Source of the DNA: Parasponia andersonii
Lineage: Eukaryota > Streptophyta > Magnoliopsida > Rosales > Cannabaceae
DNA length: 64,000 bases
NCBI GenBank assembly: GCA_002914805.1
Contig: JXTB01000072.1
Span: 822,425 to 886,424 of the forward strand
Direction: 5' to 3'
Part shown: piece after piece, positions 49,021 to 60,917 of the stretch
Layout: each line of letters starts with the position of its first letter
Position numbering within the stretch: position 1 is the stretch's first letter
Notes under the pieces: model-generated
Seen by the model: only the letters and a program-made list of their open reading frames with translations
The model's database searches: none
What the model was told of the DNA's origin: nothing
Position numbers and translations under genes: made by a program

Positions 49021-50237
49021 ATTCTCTATATAGAGGAAACAAAATTAAGGTAACTGAACTATATATATAAAATTCCAAAAATATCCGTAATAATACATGT
49101 GTAAGGTCGATCCATGTGTGCATAGTGTGATATATTTTGTCTTGAGAACCATTTTAGTCGGTATAATTGAGTTTCACATATCTAATATTTTCATCTACCA
49201 GTCATTTTTTCCCCCTTCATAAACGAATTTTGATTTTCCAATGTTTTTTTTAGCAATATATTTTTTTATTTTCCCATTTTTCTCCATGTTTGCTATCTCA
49301 TTCTTACTTTTCTCTCACTTTTTATACCTTCTCTTTACTTCTTTTGCTCTTTTATCTCTGCTTCTTCTCCATATGTTCTCTTTCTTCCTCTCTTTTCTGG
49401 AGATGGATTAATCCAGCTACAGTAGATATATATAAATATATATATATTTCTCACTTTCTCTTCTTTTATTCTCCTTTTCCTCGTACTCCTTCTCTTCTTC
49501 CCGTTTTGCTGTTGTTTTCTTCAGTGACAAAATCCAACAATATAATGAATGTAAATGTAACAACTAATCAATGGTTCTACTAAAAGATAATTAATAGAGG
49601 TACGATTAAAGTTTTCTAGTACAACAAAGTGGGTTGTCCACTTGACCATGGTCATTAGTGCTAGCTTGCTCAAGGTGGAACCTTTTTTCTTTTTTCTTTT
49701 CTTTCTTTTTTTCTTAAAAGAATTTTTTGAAACTATAATCTAAAAACTTTCAGGTTAGTTTTTAAACCGATGTAAATGTATCTGACTTATCAATATTAGT
49801 GCATACTCTTCAGATTTGTAACAGAAGAGAAAGATTTTTCATTTCACTTTCTAAGTGACATGAAAACCCCTTTTTCTTATAGCGAGTAAGAAAGTGCTTT
49901 GTTTATTTATTTGTTATTTTAAAGGAGGGGAAAGTAATTTATTAATAGTGAAGTTCTTAAGCCATCAAAGTTTAATAAATTAATGTGGCATACCACTCTA
50001 ACAATTCTTAGATATGATGGTAATGTAGCCATATGAAGTATATAATTAAGAGTTGAAAGAGTTTGTTGGCATGCTTTATATTATAGCATGAGTGGTTTTA
50101 GTTCACGTTACAACATGAGTCTACATATTTGATTTGTTATGTTGGGATCATGAAAGTTAGAGGAAATTGATTATTCTTGATTAAATATTTGTCTTAGAGC
50201 ATGATTGGTTCTCCATCTCTTTTTTTTTTTTTTTTGC

Positions 50238-50395
50238 CAACTGGAGCTAGCTCAGTTGGTCCAAGACTTGAGGGATGTGTGTATGAGTTTGAGGGGGTTA
50301 GGGGTTTAAAACTTGGTAGAGTGTGTATGTGTTATTTTCCTTTAAATTTGTAGTAAGTGGTGGTCATTAGTTAGGCCAAACTTTTTTTTTTATTT
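50238..50395 (+). mobile_element. tRNA-derived SINE candidate
   Basis: An A-box-like word TAGCTCAGTTGGTCC at 50252-50266 and a B-box-like GGTTTAAAACTT at about 50308 have spacing compatible with an internal pol III promoter. The unit ends in GGCCAAACTTTTTTTTT, a T-run tail found in plant SINEs. The B box is decayed (consensus GGTTCGANTCC). It is not a tRNA gene because no cloverleaf can be drawn. Confidence 0.5.
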
Positions 50396-51779
50396 TTAAA
50401 AAAGGCATATATATTTTTTCTTGACGAATATTTGTCTTAGAAAATTCCTTAAATTGAGCAATTTTGATTGATTAATTATTGTGGAAGTTTCCTTAATACT
50501 TTTTGTTGATTCTAAATGCTTGATTGGTTATAATTGATTTATGAGCTGTTAAACATATTGGGTAATCAAATTCTCTATGTCAAGAAAGTAGTCTACGTTT
50601 CCCTTTTATGTTATAATATAATTGGTTCATATTGCAATATTAATGCAGAATCAATATTTCATTCACAGATTAATTTTTTAAGTTTAAAAACGAATTTAGC
50701 TACTTTGACAAGTTTTCTAATTAGCATTAAATACTTTTAAATATTATTTTACAGATATCAAATTGGTGAAGGCATCTAGTTAGTCTTTAGGTTGAGAGCG
50801 CATATTATATTTCAGCTATTGATTGTAGAAGAAAGAATTTTCTTTTAACCATTTTCTTAGACTGAAGAATCAATAAGGTCTAAGGGAGCTCGACTTTGAG
50901 TTCGGGTATTCATCGGGAGAAAGAACACAAAGTATTTAGGAGAAGTTTGACTTCAAGGGTCTAAAATAATTTCAAAAGTATAAGGTCAAACTAAGTTGAG
51001 TGGTACTCACTAGACGTATTAGTGAGAGGAATATAACTACGTTGCGAGAGAGAATATTTTTATTGTATAAGTTAATTAGGATTATACTCATTTGAAACCT
51101 TACTAACACATTTATTTCTCCGGGTGTGACTCTGTTAACATAGATATTGATGTTGCTAGTGTTAAACCACTTAAAACTTACTATCTCTTTCTATGTTTTA
51201 TTGTTGTAATGTCCACATTTTATGTTACAATATAATTAATTAATTAAACTCGACTACGTTTGAAAAACAAACCTATATAACAGCAGTATACTTTCCAAGT
51301 ATTTCTGATATATAGCCTGTAGATTCAATAAATTTAGTCGTTGGATAAAACAAATTTTATTTGTCACTGAAATAAATGAAAAAGGACGATAGTATAGATT
51401 TTTTCTCCTGCCATGTTCCCATCTTGCATCCTTTAACTTTTTCACTCTACCAAAACTTATCACTATTTTGCTCTACTAATATTTCAACCAAATAATAATA
51501 TGACCAAGAATCTATAATTAGGAGCCATTGGCGCTAACATTATTGCTTATGCTGAGAAGGCATTGATAATGATATCGTGGTGAGTTCACTAATTTCAAGT
51601 ATGTATAAAACCAGATGTTGTCTGATTTATCATTATTATTATTATGTCTTAAAAATATCTTTAAGCCCCATCATTATGTCATCATTACGGAGTTAGATTA
51701 TCAAGATAAGGTTTCTAGCTAGAAAGAAAAAAAAATATTTTTTAACCAATTTTTATTTTTATTTTTTATTTTTGCTATT

Positions 51780-51960
51780 TTTGAAAAAGGCCATGACAAA
51801 GTGACCAAAGAAAGGGTGGTAGGATCGTGGTTCACTCTTTAGACTCTTACAATGAAAGAGGTTTAAGGTTCAATCCCCCACTCTGTCATTTAGGGCGTAG
51901 GAAAGTGAATGTGGCCACCTTTGATTCCCTTTTCTCAAGCACAGGATGAAAGCAACCAAA
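51780..51960 (+). mobile_element. Weaker tRNA-derived SINE candidate
   Basis: It contains GATCGTGGTTCACTC and, about 50 bases on, an exact B box (GGTTCAATCC, 51867-51876). A tail was not clearly found. Confidence 0.3.
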
Positions 51961-53894
51961 GATAACCGGATCTTCTACAACGACCATATAATAGCTCTTA
52001 TATATGTATTAAGAAACCGAGGTCATCTTTGATAAGTTCACATATAAATTAGAAATTGTCTCTTTAACTGTCATTATTATACTTACTAACGTCTCATAAA
52101 ACAATTATCGAAAGAGAAAGAACTTTTAGTGGTAAGTAGGAATATAGACCAAAAAAAAAAAATGCTACAACACGTCGATATTTATATATTGCTACGATAA
52201 TAAAAGACATTGTTTATTTATTTATTTTTTTAAGAAAAAGACATTGAATATTCTATATAAGATGTATTACAACAAAAGCTCCGTACAACTTAAAAAAAAA
52301 TTGTACAGAGCTTTTCAGTTATAAAATTGTATTGTGGTCGAAATCAGCCAAAGCCTTGCAGAGTGAGAGAGAGCCCTTTCTCTTTAGAAGTCCTTTCTCT
52401 TTAGAAGTCCTCCAGCCCTTGCCAGCAAAAATCATCTTGGCCTCCTCCGGCAGACAAGAGTGACTTGTTTTATTAACAAGTGTCTCTTTTATTGGAGAGG
52501 GGTCTTCTCTCTCTTTATAGTATGAGTTTTTTTTTTATAATTTTTTTCTTACTTTTAGTAATATTGTTAAATAATACTCTTATACGGGGAAATAGTTTTC
52601 CTCTTATTTCTAAATTTAGGGTAGTTTGGTATCTCAAATCTAGATATGTAGTAGTTTGTTAAGTTTGTTTATGTTTTTGTCATTTCATTTTATTTATAAC
52701 TAGATTTATGGTAATTTCTCATTAGATTTAGATAGTGTGTAAGATAATATTTGCCCTCTGTGAATTTTTGATGAGGAGTAAAAGATACAAATAATGAATA
52801 CTAAAAAGAGAATCACAACAAAAAGCGTAGAATTCTATCAAAATGGACACCAATAATAATCTGCATAAATTATCTCATTAGTATATCAGTTTTTACTTTG
52901 TAATAAAAAATCCCAATATAAGTATTTTACTATCTTCTTTATATTAATGAAAATATTTTTCTTACAAAAAAAAATTGAATTGTGGTCGTTGTCATGGATC
53001 CATATTTTATGTAGTTTTTGGTTTCAGAGTCTAAAGAAGGAATACGTTCACAGATTCAAAATGGGGAAAAAGATACAAAGTTAAATAAATGGGCACGCGT
53101 CCTTCACATACCATTGTAGGTAAAGCCAAAAGATAAAGGAGGCAATAAAAGTCAGACCATAATGACCAATCAGAACTGATACTCTTGCTTATTCCATGGC
53201 ATATAAAATTAATGCTCCACCACAACCACTGCAATAAGTTAGGGCCCTCCACCTTTATCAAAGACTCTGACAAATATATAATATAGTCATATAAAAAAAA
53301 AAATAAGTGCTAAAGTGGGGATCTGTATCTGCGCACAAAAATGCGGAATGTGGGGAATTTTCATACTTTGTCCCCGATGGAAGTGAATACAAAAGTGTGT
53401 TAGTGTTAATGATCACCAAGCTAGACAAAGATTCTTCGATTAAATTATTCCGTTGGTACGCTATATTGATGTTGTTCAAACTATATTGATTACATTGTTT
53501 ACCTCCCAGTGCTTTTAATGACTAAAATTATAAAAACAAAGTGACAGTTTGATAGGAAAATATTGATTACTTTCAAGATATATGAAATTGTCTAATATTT
53601 AGGATTACTTTTAAAATTACTATGACTAGTCGCAATTGAACGATAAAAACTTGCGCGTTCTGGATAAAATTCCAAAAATTTCAATCTAAATTAGTCATTA
53701 AACTGTCTCTAGACAAGAAATTATGAAAGTATGCATCATCAGTGTTATGTCTGAGAACATTCAAGCCGTCCAAAATAAAGTAGAATAATGTAGTCATGAA
53801 CAGTGTCTTTCAGTCAACATCGAAGATTGTAAATAATTAAAGTAGTACTACTTAGGCATGAGTGTGAAAAGAATATACAATTTGAATCCAAATA

Positions 53895-54407
53895 TGTTAC
53901 GACCCAAAATTCTATAATTTATTTGAAAAGTGTCAAAAGTTCTAATTTTTATAAACAGTCCATTTTGATAAAGAATTTGTAATTTCATTCCGTGAACCTC
54001 TCCCACAGTTCGTATATATTAATTAACATAGACCAAATAATAATTGAAAAACGGGAAAATCAAATATAAATCCAAGCATCATCATCATCTACAACAACAA
54101 GTTAAATCCCAGAATGATATACATAAGTTTACAGACAAAATAGAAAGTAGTAATTTTAGTTCAATGCTAATACAAAACCCCAAACAGTCCAAATACCACA
54201 ACAGTAGACTTCTAGCATTACCAAGAAATGAACTACAGTCAAGATAGCCTCTTACTCCTCCTAATTACCAAGATCGCACTGAACACCACCTGAGGAAGGG
54301 AAGAAAGGGGGTGAGTATACAATGCCCAGTAGGAAAATAGTTACCTCGAAGAAAAACAGTTCAGTGATGGAAAACTTCTGCATAGTTAGTTCAAATCCAA
54401 AACATAA

Positions 54408-54438
<31 letters not shown>

Positions 54439-55374
54439 ATCTAAACCGGGAGCCTATATATATAAAATAATGTAATCAAAACCATCAATCCATATGCACA
54501 TGACACAAATCAACCCATACCCATGAGCTCTCATCCTTTCATCTGTGGAAACCCAAGATGATGGCATTAAGTATGCCTAACAGTCTGCCTAACATCTAAG
54601 CCCATACTCGGAGAGGACACCCGTGTGTCGCCTACAAAACCTGGAGGGGCAACCGAATTGCCTATGCCTACCAAATGGGGAGGTAATCAGAAGAACAAAC
54701 CCCGTGCGAGTTTACGAACTTTTACTGACAGTAGGGCACGCAGCGCCACATTGTAAAACTCTCGATGCTAACACAGTGCTCATGTATGATCATATGACAT
54801 GTACAATCCAGAACTGAAGTATAAAAACTACTGTACTCTGATTTTTCAGTAAAATATGCATAATATGGTTTTATAGAAAAATGGATAGCATAACGGCCCT
54901 ATTTTTGATATACCCAAAATAACCTGCACACAACGAATTCCCAGAGCAGTACAGTATATATTGTACAATCAGATTCCATCACATATAATTCAAATCATTA
55001 AAAACACACTTGTTCTTATATGCTGCAGAAAATAAGTTTTAACTTAAAATGGTGTAAAACGAAGGTAACTAAACCCCTACCTCATCAGAATAGTGATACC
55101 ACACTATTGAGTCCTCAAGGTACCGTTGACGATCGCCCGGAGGGTTGAGAACTAATTCCAATCCCTCGATCGTCTTCTGGCGAAAAGTCAACTTCTCACC
55201 GGAGCTTCAATTTAGCAAACAGACCCCTTCACTGAATTCCTAGCACCAAAAATAGCTAGGTTAGACATATAATTTGTCCAATTTTAGTTCGGGCCCACAC
55301 CGGACCAGTGGCATGCAAAACGAGACAAAATCTCGACTGTCTAATCTCGATTTTTATGCTGATCACCAAACCAC

Positions 55375-55418
<44 letters not shown>

Positions 55419-55547
55419 AATTTCTCAATTTCTGAGTACATTCCAAAAATGCGGTCAAAAACATAATCCAACGGCCGGATCAAAAACAACAACCATAAAC
55501 TCGAAATGCCAAAAAATAGCAACTTTCAATCCGGACAAAATGGGGTT

Positions 55548-55586
<39 letters not shown>

Positions 55587-56130
55587 TGATGATCCTTGAG
55601 GCATATATATATATATATCTTGATGATCCTTGAGGCGAGACAAATCCAACGGGACCAGTTGGAGGTCGAATGGTGGTCGGAATCTTCACCGGCAACAAAA
55701 AAACAGATTCGGCCTCTTTAGAGATTTCCGGCGATGCAGGCGGCGGCAGCGACCGGGGACGGGCGGCGGAGTTTCGGTGCGGCATGGGGGACCTTCGCCG
55801 GTTGGTGGCGCGAGCGGATGGTGGCCAACGGCAGCTTCTGGCGGTGGCACGACCGAGAGACGCAGAGAGAGAAGAGAGAAATCGGGGAGAAGAGAGAGAA
55901 GAGAGAGAGAGTAGTGAGTGAACAGACCACGTGGCCCGTTTTGAATGGGTTGTGCAATTTTTCAAAAATTGCACATAAGTCTCCAAAATTTCAAATCTCT
56001 ATCAATCTAGTCCCCTAAAATTTGCAATTCAGTTATTCTGCACAAAATTTTTGCAAATTAATCCTCACAATATTATATCCATAAAATTGGTAAAATGTCC
56101 AAATTACCCTAAAAATTCCAGGTTTTTACA
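53895..56130 (-). repeat. 3' LTR of element C
   Basis: In plus orientation it starts TGTTACGACCC and ends GGTTTTTACA. It pairs with 60918-62927. It is about 225 bases longer because of an extra segment near 54765-54850, about 60 extra bases near 55050-55120, and expanded TA tracts near 55378-55417, 55549-55584 and 55603-55618. A GC-rich purine/pyrimidine-skewed segment (55630-55920) explains several overlapping false open frames. Confidence 0.88.
55378..55620. repeat. TA microsatellites and a small tandem duplication within the LTR
   Basis: Three (TA)n tracts. The last two lie in front of two copies of CTTGATGATCCTTGAGGC, so the unit (TA)n plus this 18-base word is duplicated. The other LTR has a single short version near 62433-62460. 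Confidence 0.9.
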
Positions 56131-56146
56131 TTCTCTCTTCCTTTTA
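56131..56146 (-). other. Polypurine tract of element C
   Basis: On the minus strand AAAAGGAAGAGAGAA lies directly against the LTR start TGTAAAAACC, preceded by TTTCGGGACGAAATTC, a context typical of Tekay elements. Confidence 0.8.
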
Positions 56147-56189
56147 AGAATTTCGTCCCGAAATTCAAAATACAAGTCAAGGTTTACAT

Positions 56190-59100
56190 CACAATACAAC
56201 TTCTAACTGAAAGTTAAACAAATGAGGGCACTTCTTGTACATCTCCGTCTCGAATTCCCAAGTAGCCTCATCTTCCTTGTGATGTTCCTAAAGTACTTTG
56301 ACAAGTGGGATTTCTCTGTTGTGAAGCACCTCCAACTCTCTAGCCAATAAGCGAACAAGCTGCTCTTTATAGAACACATCTTCTTTGATCGGTATATGCA
56401 CGGACTGAACAACATGAGATGAGTCCGGCGTGTACTTCCTCAACATTGACACGTGAAACACATTATGCACGTGATCCAACTGTGCAGGCAGATTCAAGCG
56501 ATACACTATTAGTCCAATTCTCTCAGTGATCTCAAAGAGACCAATATACCTTGGAGCAAGCTTACCCTTAACTCCAATTCTTGTCACACTTCGCCTTGGA
56601 GTCACTTTCAAGAATACAGAATCACTAGTATTGAACTCTACCTCATGCCTCTTCAGGTCAACATAACTCTTCTGACGACTCTAAATCTCTTTGAGCCTCT
56701 CTTGGATACCCTTGATCTTCTTAGTAGTCTCTTTAATCAATTCAGGTCCGAGAGTAACATGCTCTTCTGGTTCTGCCCAACACAAAGGCGATCTACACGG
56801 CCTCCCATATAACACCTCATATGGAGCCACGCCCATATTGGTTTGGTAACTGTTGTTATAAGCAAATTCCACTAAAGGAAGATGATCACCCCAGTTCCCA
56901 CCAAAGTTCAGTATGCAATAACGTAGCATGTCCTCAAGAATCTGAATGATCCTTTCAGACTGACCATCTGACTTAGGATGGTGAGCTGTACTGATATCTA
57001 ACTGCGTACCAAACTCTTTCTGTAAGGCTCTTCAAAACATGGAAGTAAACCTTTGATCTCTGTCAGATACTATGCTTGAAGGCACACCATGCAAATGTAT
57101 GATGTTCTCCACATACAGTCTACTGAGCTTAGTAAGTCAGTAGTCCATCTAGATCGATATAAAGTGAGCACTCTTCGTCAACCGATCGACTATCACCCAA
57201 ATTGCGTCGTTCTTCCTCAAGGTCTTCAGCAAACTGGTCACAAAGTCCATCATGATCTTGTCCCACTTCCATTCCAGAATTAGCAACGACTGAAGTAATC
57301 CAGCTGGTCTTTGGTGTTCAGCCTTGACTCGCTGACAATTCAAACACTTAGTCACAAAAGTAGCTATATCCTTATTTATTCCTTTCCACCAATACTGCCG
57401 TTTCAAGTTCTGGTACATCTTAGTACTACCTAGATGTACTACGAACCTTGATTTGTGAGCCTCTGTTAGAATAGTTTCTCGAAGATTAGGGTCATTAGCT
57501 ACAGCCAACTTCCTACTGAAAAGCAAAAACCCTTCTCTGTTAGTGCTCCAACCATCAAACTGCTCACTATTATGAAGCCAGTTCCAGATTGTCCTCAACT
57601 CCTTGTCTTGCCACTGACTCCACTGGACAGTCTGGAGAAGAGATGGTGAAATCACAATGTTGCTTAGACAAGCAACCCCTTCGTTCTCGAAGTACTGCAA
57701 GTTATAATCACCAATCGCAACTGAGTTCTTCCAGTCTTTGAACACTAGTGCAGCTAGTACATCACAAGGCTTCCTACTTAGTGCATCGGCTACAACATTG
57801 GCCTTACCCGGATGATATTGTAGGTTGAAGTTATAATCCTCTATATATTCAACGCATCTTCGCTGTCTCAAGTTCAGATCCTTCTGAGTAAAGAGATACT
57901 TCAAACTCTTATGATCGGAGAATATGTCAAACTTCACACCATACAAGTAACATTGTCAAATCTTCAAAGCAAATATCACTACTGCAAGCTCCAGATTATG
58001 GGTGGGATGGTTCCTCTCATGTGGCTTCAACTGACAAGAAGCATAAGCCACAACTCGATCATTCTGCATTAAGACATATCCCAACCCGTCTTCGAAGCAT
58101 CAGTATACACCACATAAGGCTCGTTACTGTCAGGAACAGTAGAAACAGGTATGGTGGTTAAACTCTGCTTCAACCTGATAAAAGCTTCTTCATTTTCGTG
58201 ATCCCAAACAAACTTGACGTACTTCCTGGTCAACTTCGTCAAAGGCAAAGCAATTCTCGAGAAATCTTGCACAAAACAATGTTAGTAGCCTGCCAATCCA
58301 AGGAAACTACGTACCTCTGTCATATTTCTCGGTCTTTTCTACTCCAGAATAGCTTCTATCTTAGCGAGATCGACTGAAATACCCCCGTGAGAAATCACAT
58401 GTTCCAAGAACTTCACTTCTGACATCCAAAAGTCACACTTCGATTTTTTGGCATACAACTGATGATCTCGCAAGGTCTTGAGTACTATCCCTAGATGTTC
58501 GGCATGCTCTTCTCAAGTCTTGGAATACACCAGGATATCATCGATGAACACAACCACAAAAGATCCAAAAACGGCCTGAAAACCCGATTCATGAGATCCA
58601 TAAATGCTGCGGGGACATTCGTCAAATCAAACAGCATTACTAGAAACTCAAAATGACCATATCGAGTTCTGAATGCTGTCTTAGGTATATCATCCTCCCT
58701 TATCTTCATCTGATGATAACCAGATCTCAAATTGATCTTAGAGAAGAATCTTGAACCACCGAGTTGATCAAATAACTCATTTATCCTTGGCAAAGGATAC
58801 TTATTCTTCACTTTCAACTGATTCAACTTCCTGAAGTCCACACAAAGTCTCAACGAACCATCAACTTTCTTTGCAAACAAAACAGGAGCACTCCAAGGAG
58901 AAGTGCTACTGCGAATGAAGCCTTTAGAAAGCATATCATCTAACTATTTTCTTAATTCTTCTATCTCACTAGGTGCCATGCAATAGGCTGGAATAGAAAC
59001 TGGCTAAGCTCCAGGAACTAGTTCAATACAGAACTCGATCTCCCTATCTTGTGGTAACCCGGTAAGTCTTTAGGAAATACCTCCGAATACTCACACACCA

Positions 59101-59590
59101 CCGGAATCCATAGGACTTGATCGTCTATCCTCACCTCGCCATCTATGGCAAATAAGTTCCCATAACATTAAAGTTTCTTTCTTCCACCCATGCACGCTTA
59201 CAGAACAGGACTAGGTTTCAACAGACTCATCCCAACCTGATAGACAATAGGATATCCATCACTAAGAAAAAGAGTCACCCGCTTCGTGTGACAATCCACA
59301 ATGGCTCAATATTTCGACAACTAATCCATACCGAGTATTACGTCATACAGTCCTATCGGCAACACAATCAAATCAACAAGAAGCTTCCTATCACCAATCA
59401 CAACCAGACAAGACTTACACATACTAGACACATTAGCTACTCCTTCCAAAGGTGTACCCAACGTCAATACATAATCCAAATCAGAAAATTTCAACCCCAA
59501 CAGTTGAGCAAACAATAAGGATATGAATGAATGGGATGCACCAATATCAAACAAAACATGTGCCTAAGAGTGTGAAATAAGGATCATACC
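56190..59590 (-). pseudogene. pol of element C (PR, RT, RH, INT, chromodomain), broken
   Basis: Protease at about 59560-59321: the active site reads DIGASHSF instead of DTGASHSF, then YDVILGMD. Reverse transcriptase at about 59020-58450: [38 protein letters not shown] (N in place of the usual D), with a frameshift just before the catalytic DD motif. RNase H at 58272-57830: [38 protein letters not shown]. Integrase at about 57560-56680: the HHCC finger ([30 protein letters not shown]), [27 protein letters not shown] and LYGRPCRSPLCW. The tail has YIGLFEITERIG, HNVFHVSMLRKY and a chromodomain-like end cut by a stop at about 56288 and continuing as EDEATWEFETEM. Multiple stops and frameshifts make it inactive. 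Confidence 0.88.
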
Positions 59591-60784
59591 ATCAACAACA
59601 CCTCGACTGGTGCGATCTTGAGTGTCGTCAGCTCTAGTAAAAGCATAGGCTTGGCCAGTCAACTTTCCTTTTCCTTTGTTACCTCTCCCCTGGCCAGGTC
59701 GACTGCTGCTGAATCCTGGACCACTACTGCCATAACCGCACCCACTCTGACTCCTTGAGGCCTGAGGAGCCTGAAAGTTCTGAGTGTAACCCTGAGGGCG
59801 GTACCAATACTGATAAGGCTGAGGGGAAGTAAAAGTCTGCGAAGCACCCTATGACTGTTGCAGTCTTGCCTGAGTGTTCTGATAAGGAACAAAACCTGTC
59901 TAGCTCCTCTGCAGTCCTCCCTGAGAAAGAGGAGATTTCTGCAGATGGTTGGGATACTCCTTCTTCTGATGATCCTACTGGCCACAAACAAAATATCCTC
60001 CATAAGGACTACCTCTGCCACCCCCAGAAGAACCACTGTTGTTCGAGCTCCCACTGCTCATAGTACCCTGGGCTGACCACTGTCCCTAGTTCCTTCTGGT
60101 GGCTTTCCTGTCATTTCCTCTCCACTGGTTCCTCCTGGAATCCAAACTTTCTTCGATGGCCTCTACCCACTGGGTAGCCACTGCAATCTCAAGAAGAGTA
60201 TAGAAAGTCTGGGTACCAATCTTGTTGAAAATATTCTGATTCAGACGACACCTGAACTTTGCAACTCGGGACTTCTTACTTGTACCTGGGTCAAAGGCAA
60301 CATTTGCCAACTCAGTGAACTCAATCAGATACTCATTCACCATTCTATTTCATTGGGTCAACGTCTCAAACCGATTCATAATCTTATCCTATTGATCCTT
60401 ATTGGCATACTGGCCCACAATATCTTACATCTGCTCCACAGTCTCCCACCAATGAATGGCACTCCAGGACAGACGGGTAACAGCAAAGATTGTCCAAAAC
60501 TCTACCAGAGCACCAAGGGACCGAAAATGCCTCTCTATCTCACGCAACCAAGCAATTGCCGCGAGAGGATTTGGTCTCCCGTCAAACTGCCCTGGTTGGA
60601 GGCGCATGAATCGCTGGAGGTAATCTGACTGATCCAGCTGACGTGCCCTCAGAGCTGGAGACTGATAGTCTGGGTTGCTCATCTGGGCAAATTCCTGCTG
60701 CATTGCCTCAATCAAAATAGAGAAATCTGGACGTTGAGGAGGTTCGGCACCTGGCTGGTGCCTCGGAACTCTTCTAGGAGGCAT
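59590..60784 (-). pseudogene. gag of element C, broken
   Basis: The start at 60784 gives MPPRRVPRHQ, standard for this clade. Visible parts are FDGRPNPLAAIAWLREIERHF, AIHWWETVEQM, a segment from 60343 (MVNEYLIEFTELANVAF), and a decayed CCHC zinc knuckle near 59990-59960 (FVCGQ, stop, DHQKKE). A serine/glycine/glutamine-rich stretch links it to protease. Stops follow WETVEQM and occur in the knuckle. Confidence 0.85.
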
Positions 60785-60898
60785 CCTTACAAGTCTGAAA
60801 CAATATGCCAAGCTATTAGTGAGATTATGATGCATGCTTGTCATAAAATAACTTCAGTCTAGTGTAATGGCGATACATCCGAGCTATTAAACTCAAAG

Positions 60899-60910
60899 CT
60901 CTGATACTAA
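60899..60910 (-). other. Primer binding site of element C
   Basis: On the minus strand TAGTATCAGAGC lies eight bases inside the 5' LTR end. It matches the initiator-tRNA-Met primer site TGGTATCAGAGC with one change. Confidence 0.8.
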
Positions 60911-60917
60911 AAATTTT

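Larger units (their letters stand above)
49021..53894. other. Gene-free region with tRNA-like SINE candidates
   Basis: No host exon was recognised. The region contains pyrimidine-rich DNA (49200-49510), two possible SINEs (50238-50395 and 51780-51960), a strong short hairpin (52276-52316) and a 17-base tandem duplication (CCTTTCTCTTTAGAAGT) near 52375-52408. Short open frames have no family resemblance. Confidence 0.4.

Noticed and set aside
55630..56018. Overlapping arginine- and glycine-rich open frames on both strands
   Set aside because: They come from the GC-rich island of the chromovirus LTR, recur in the other LTR with different frames, and show no protein family.
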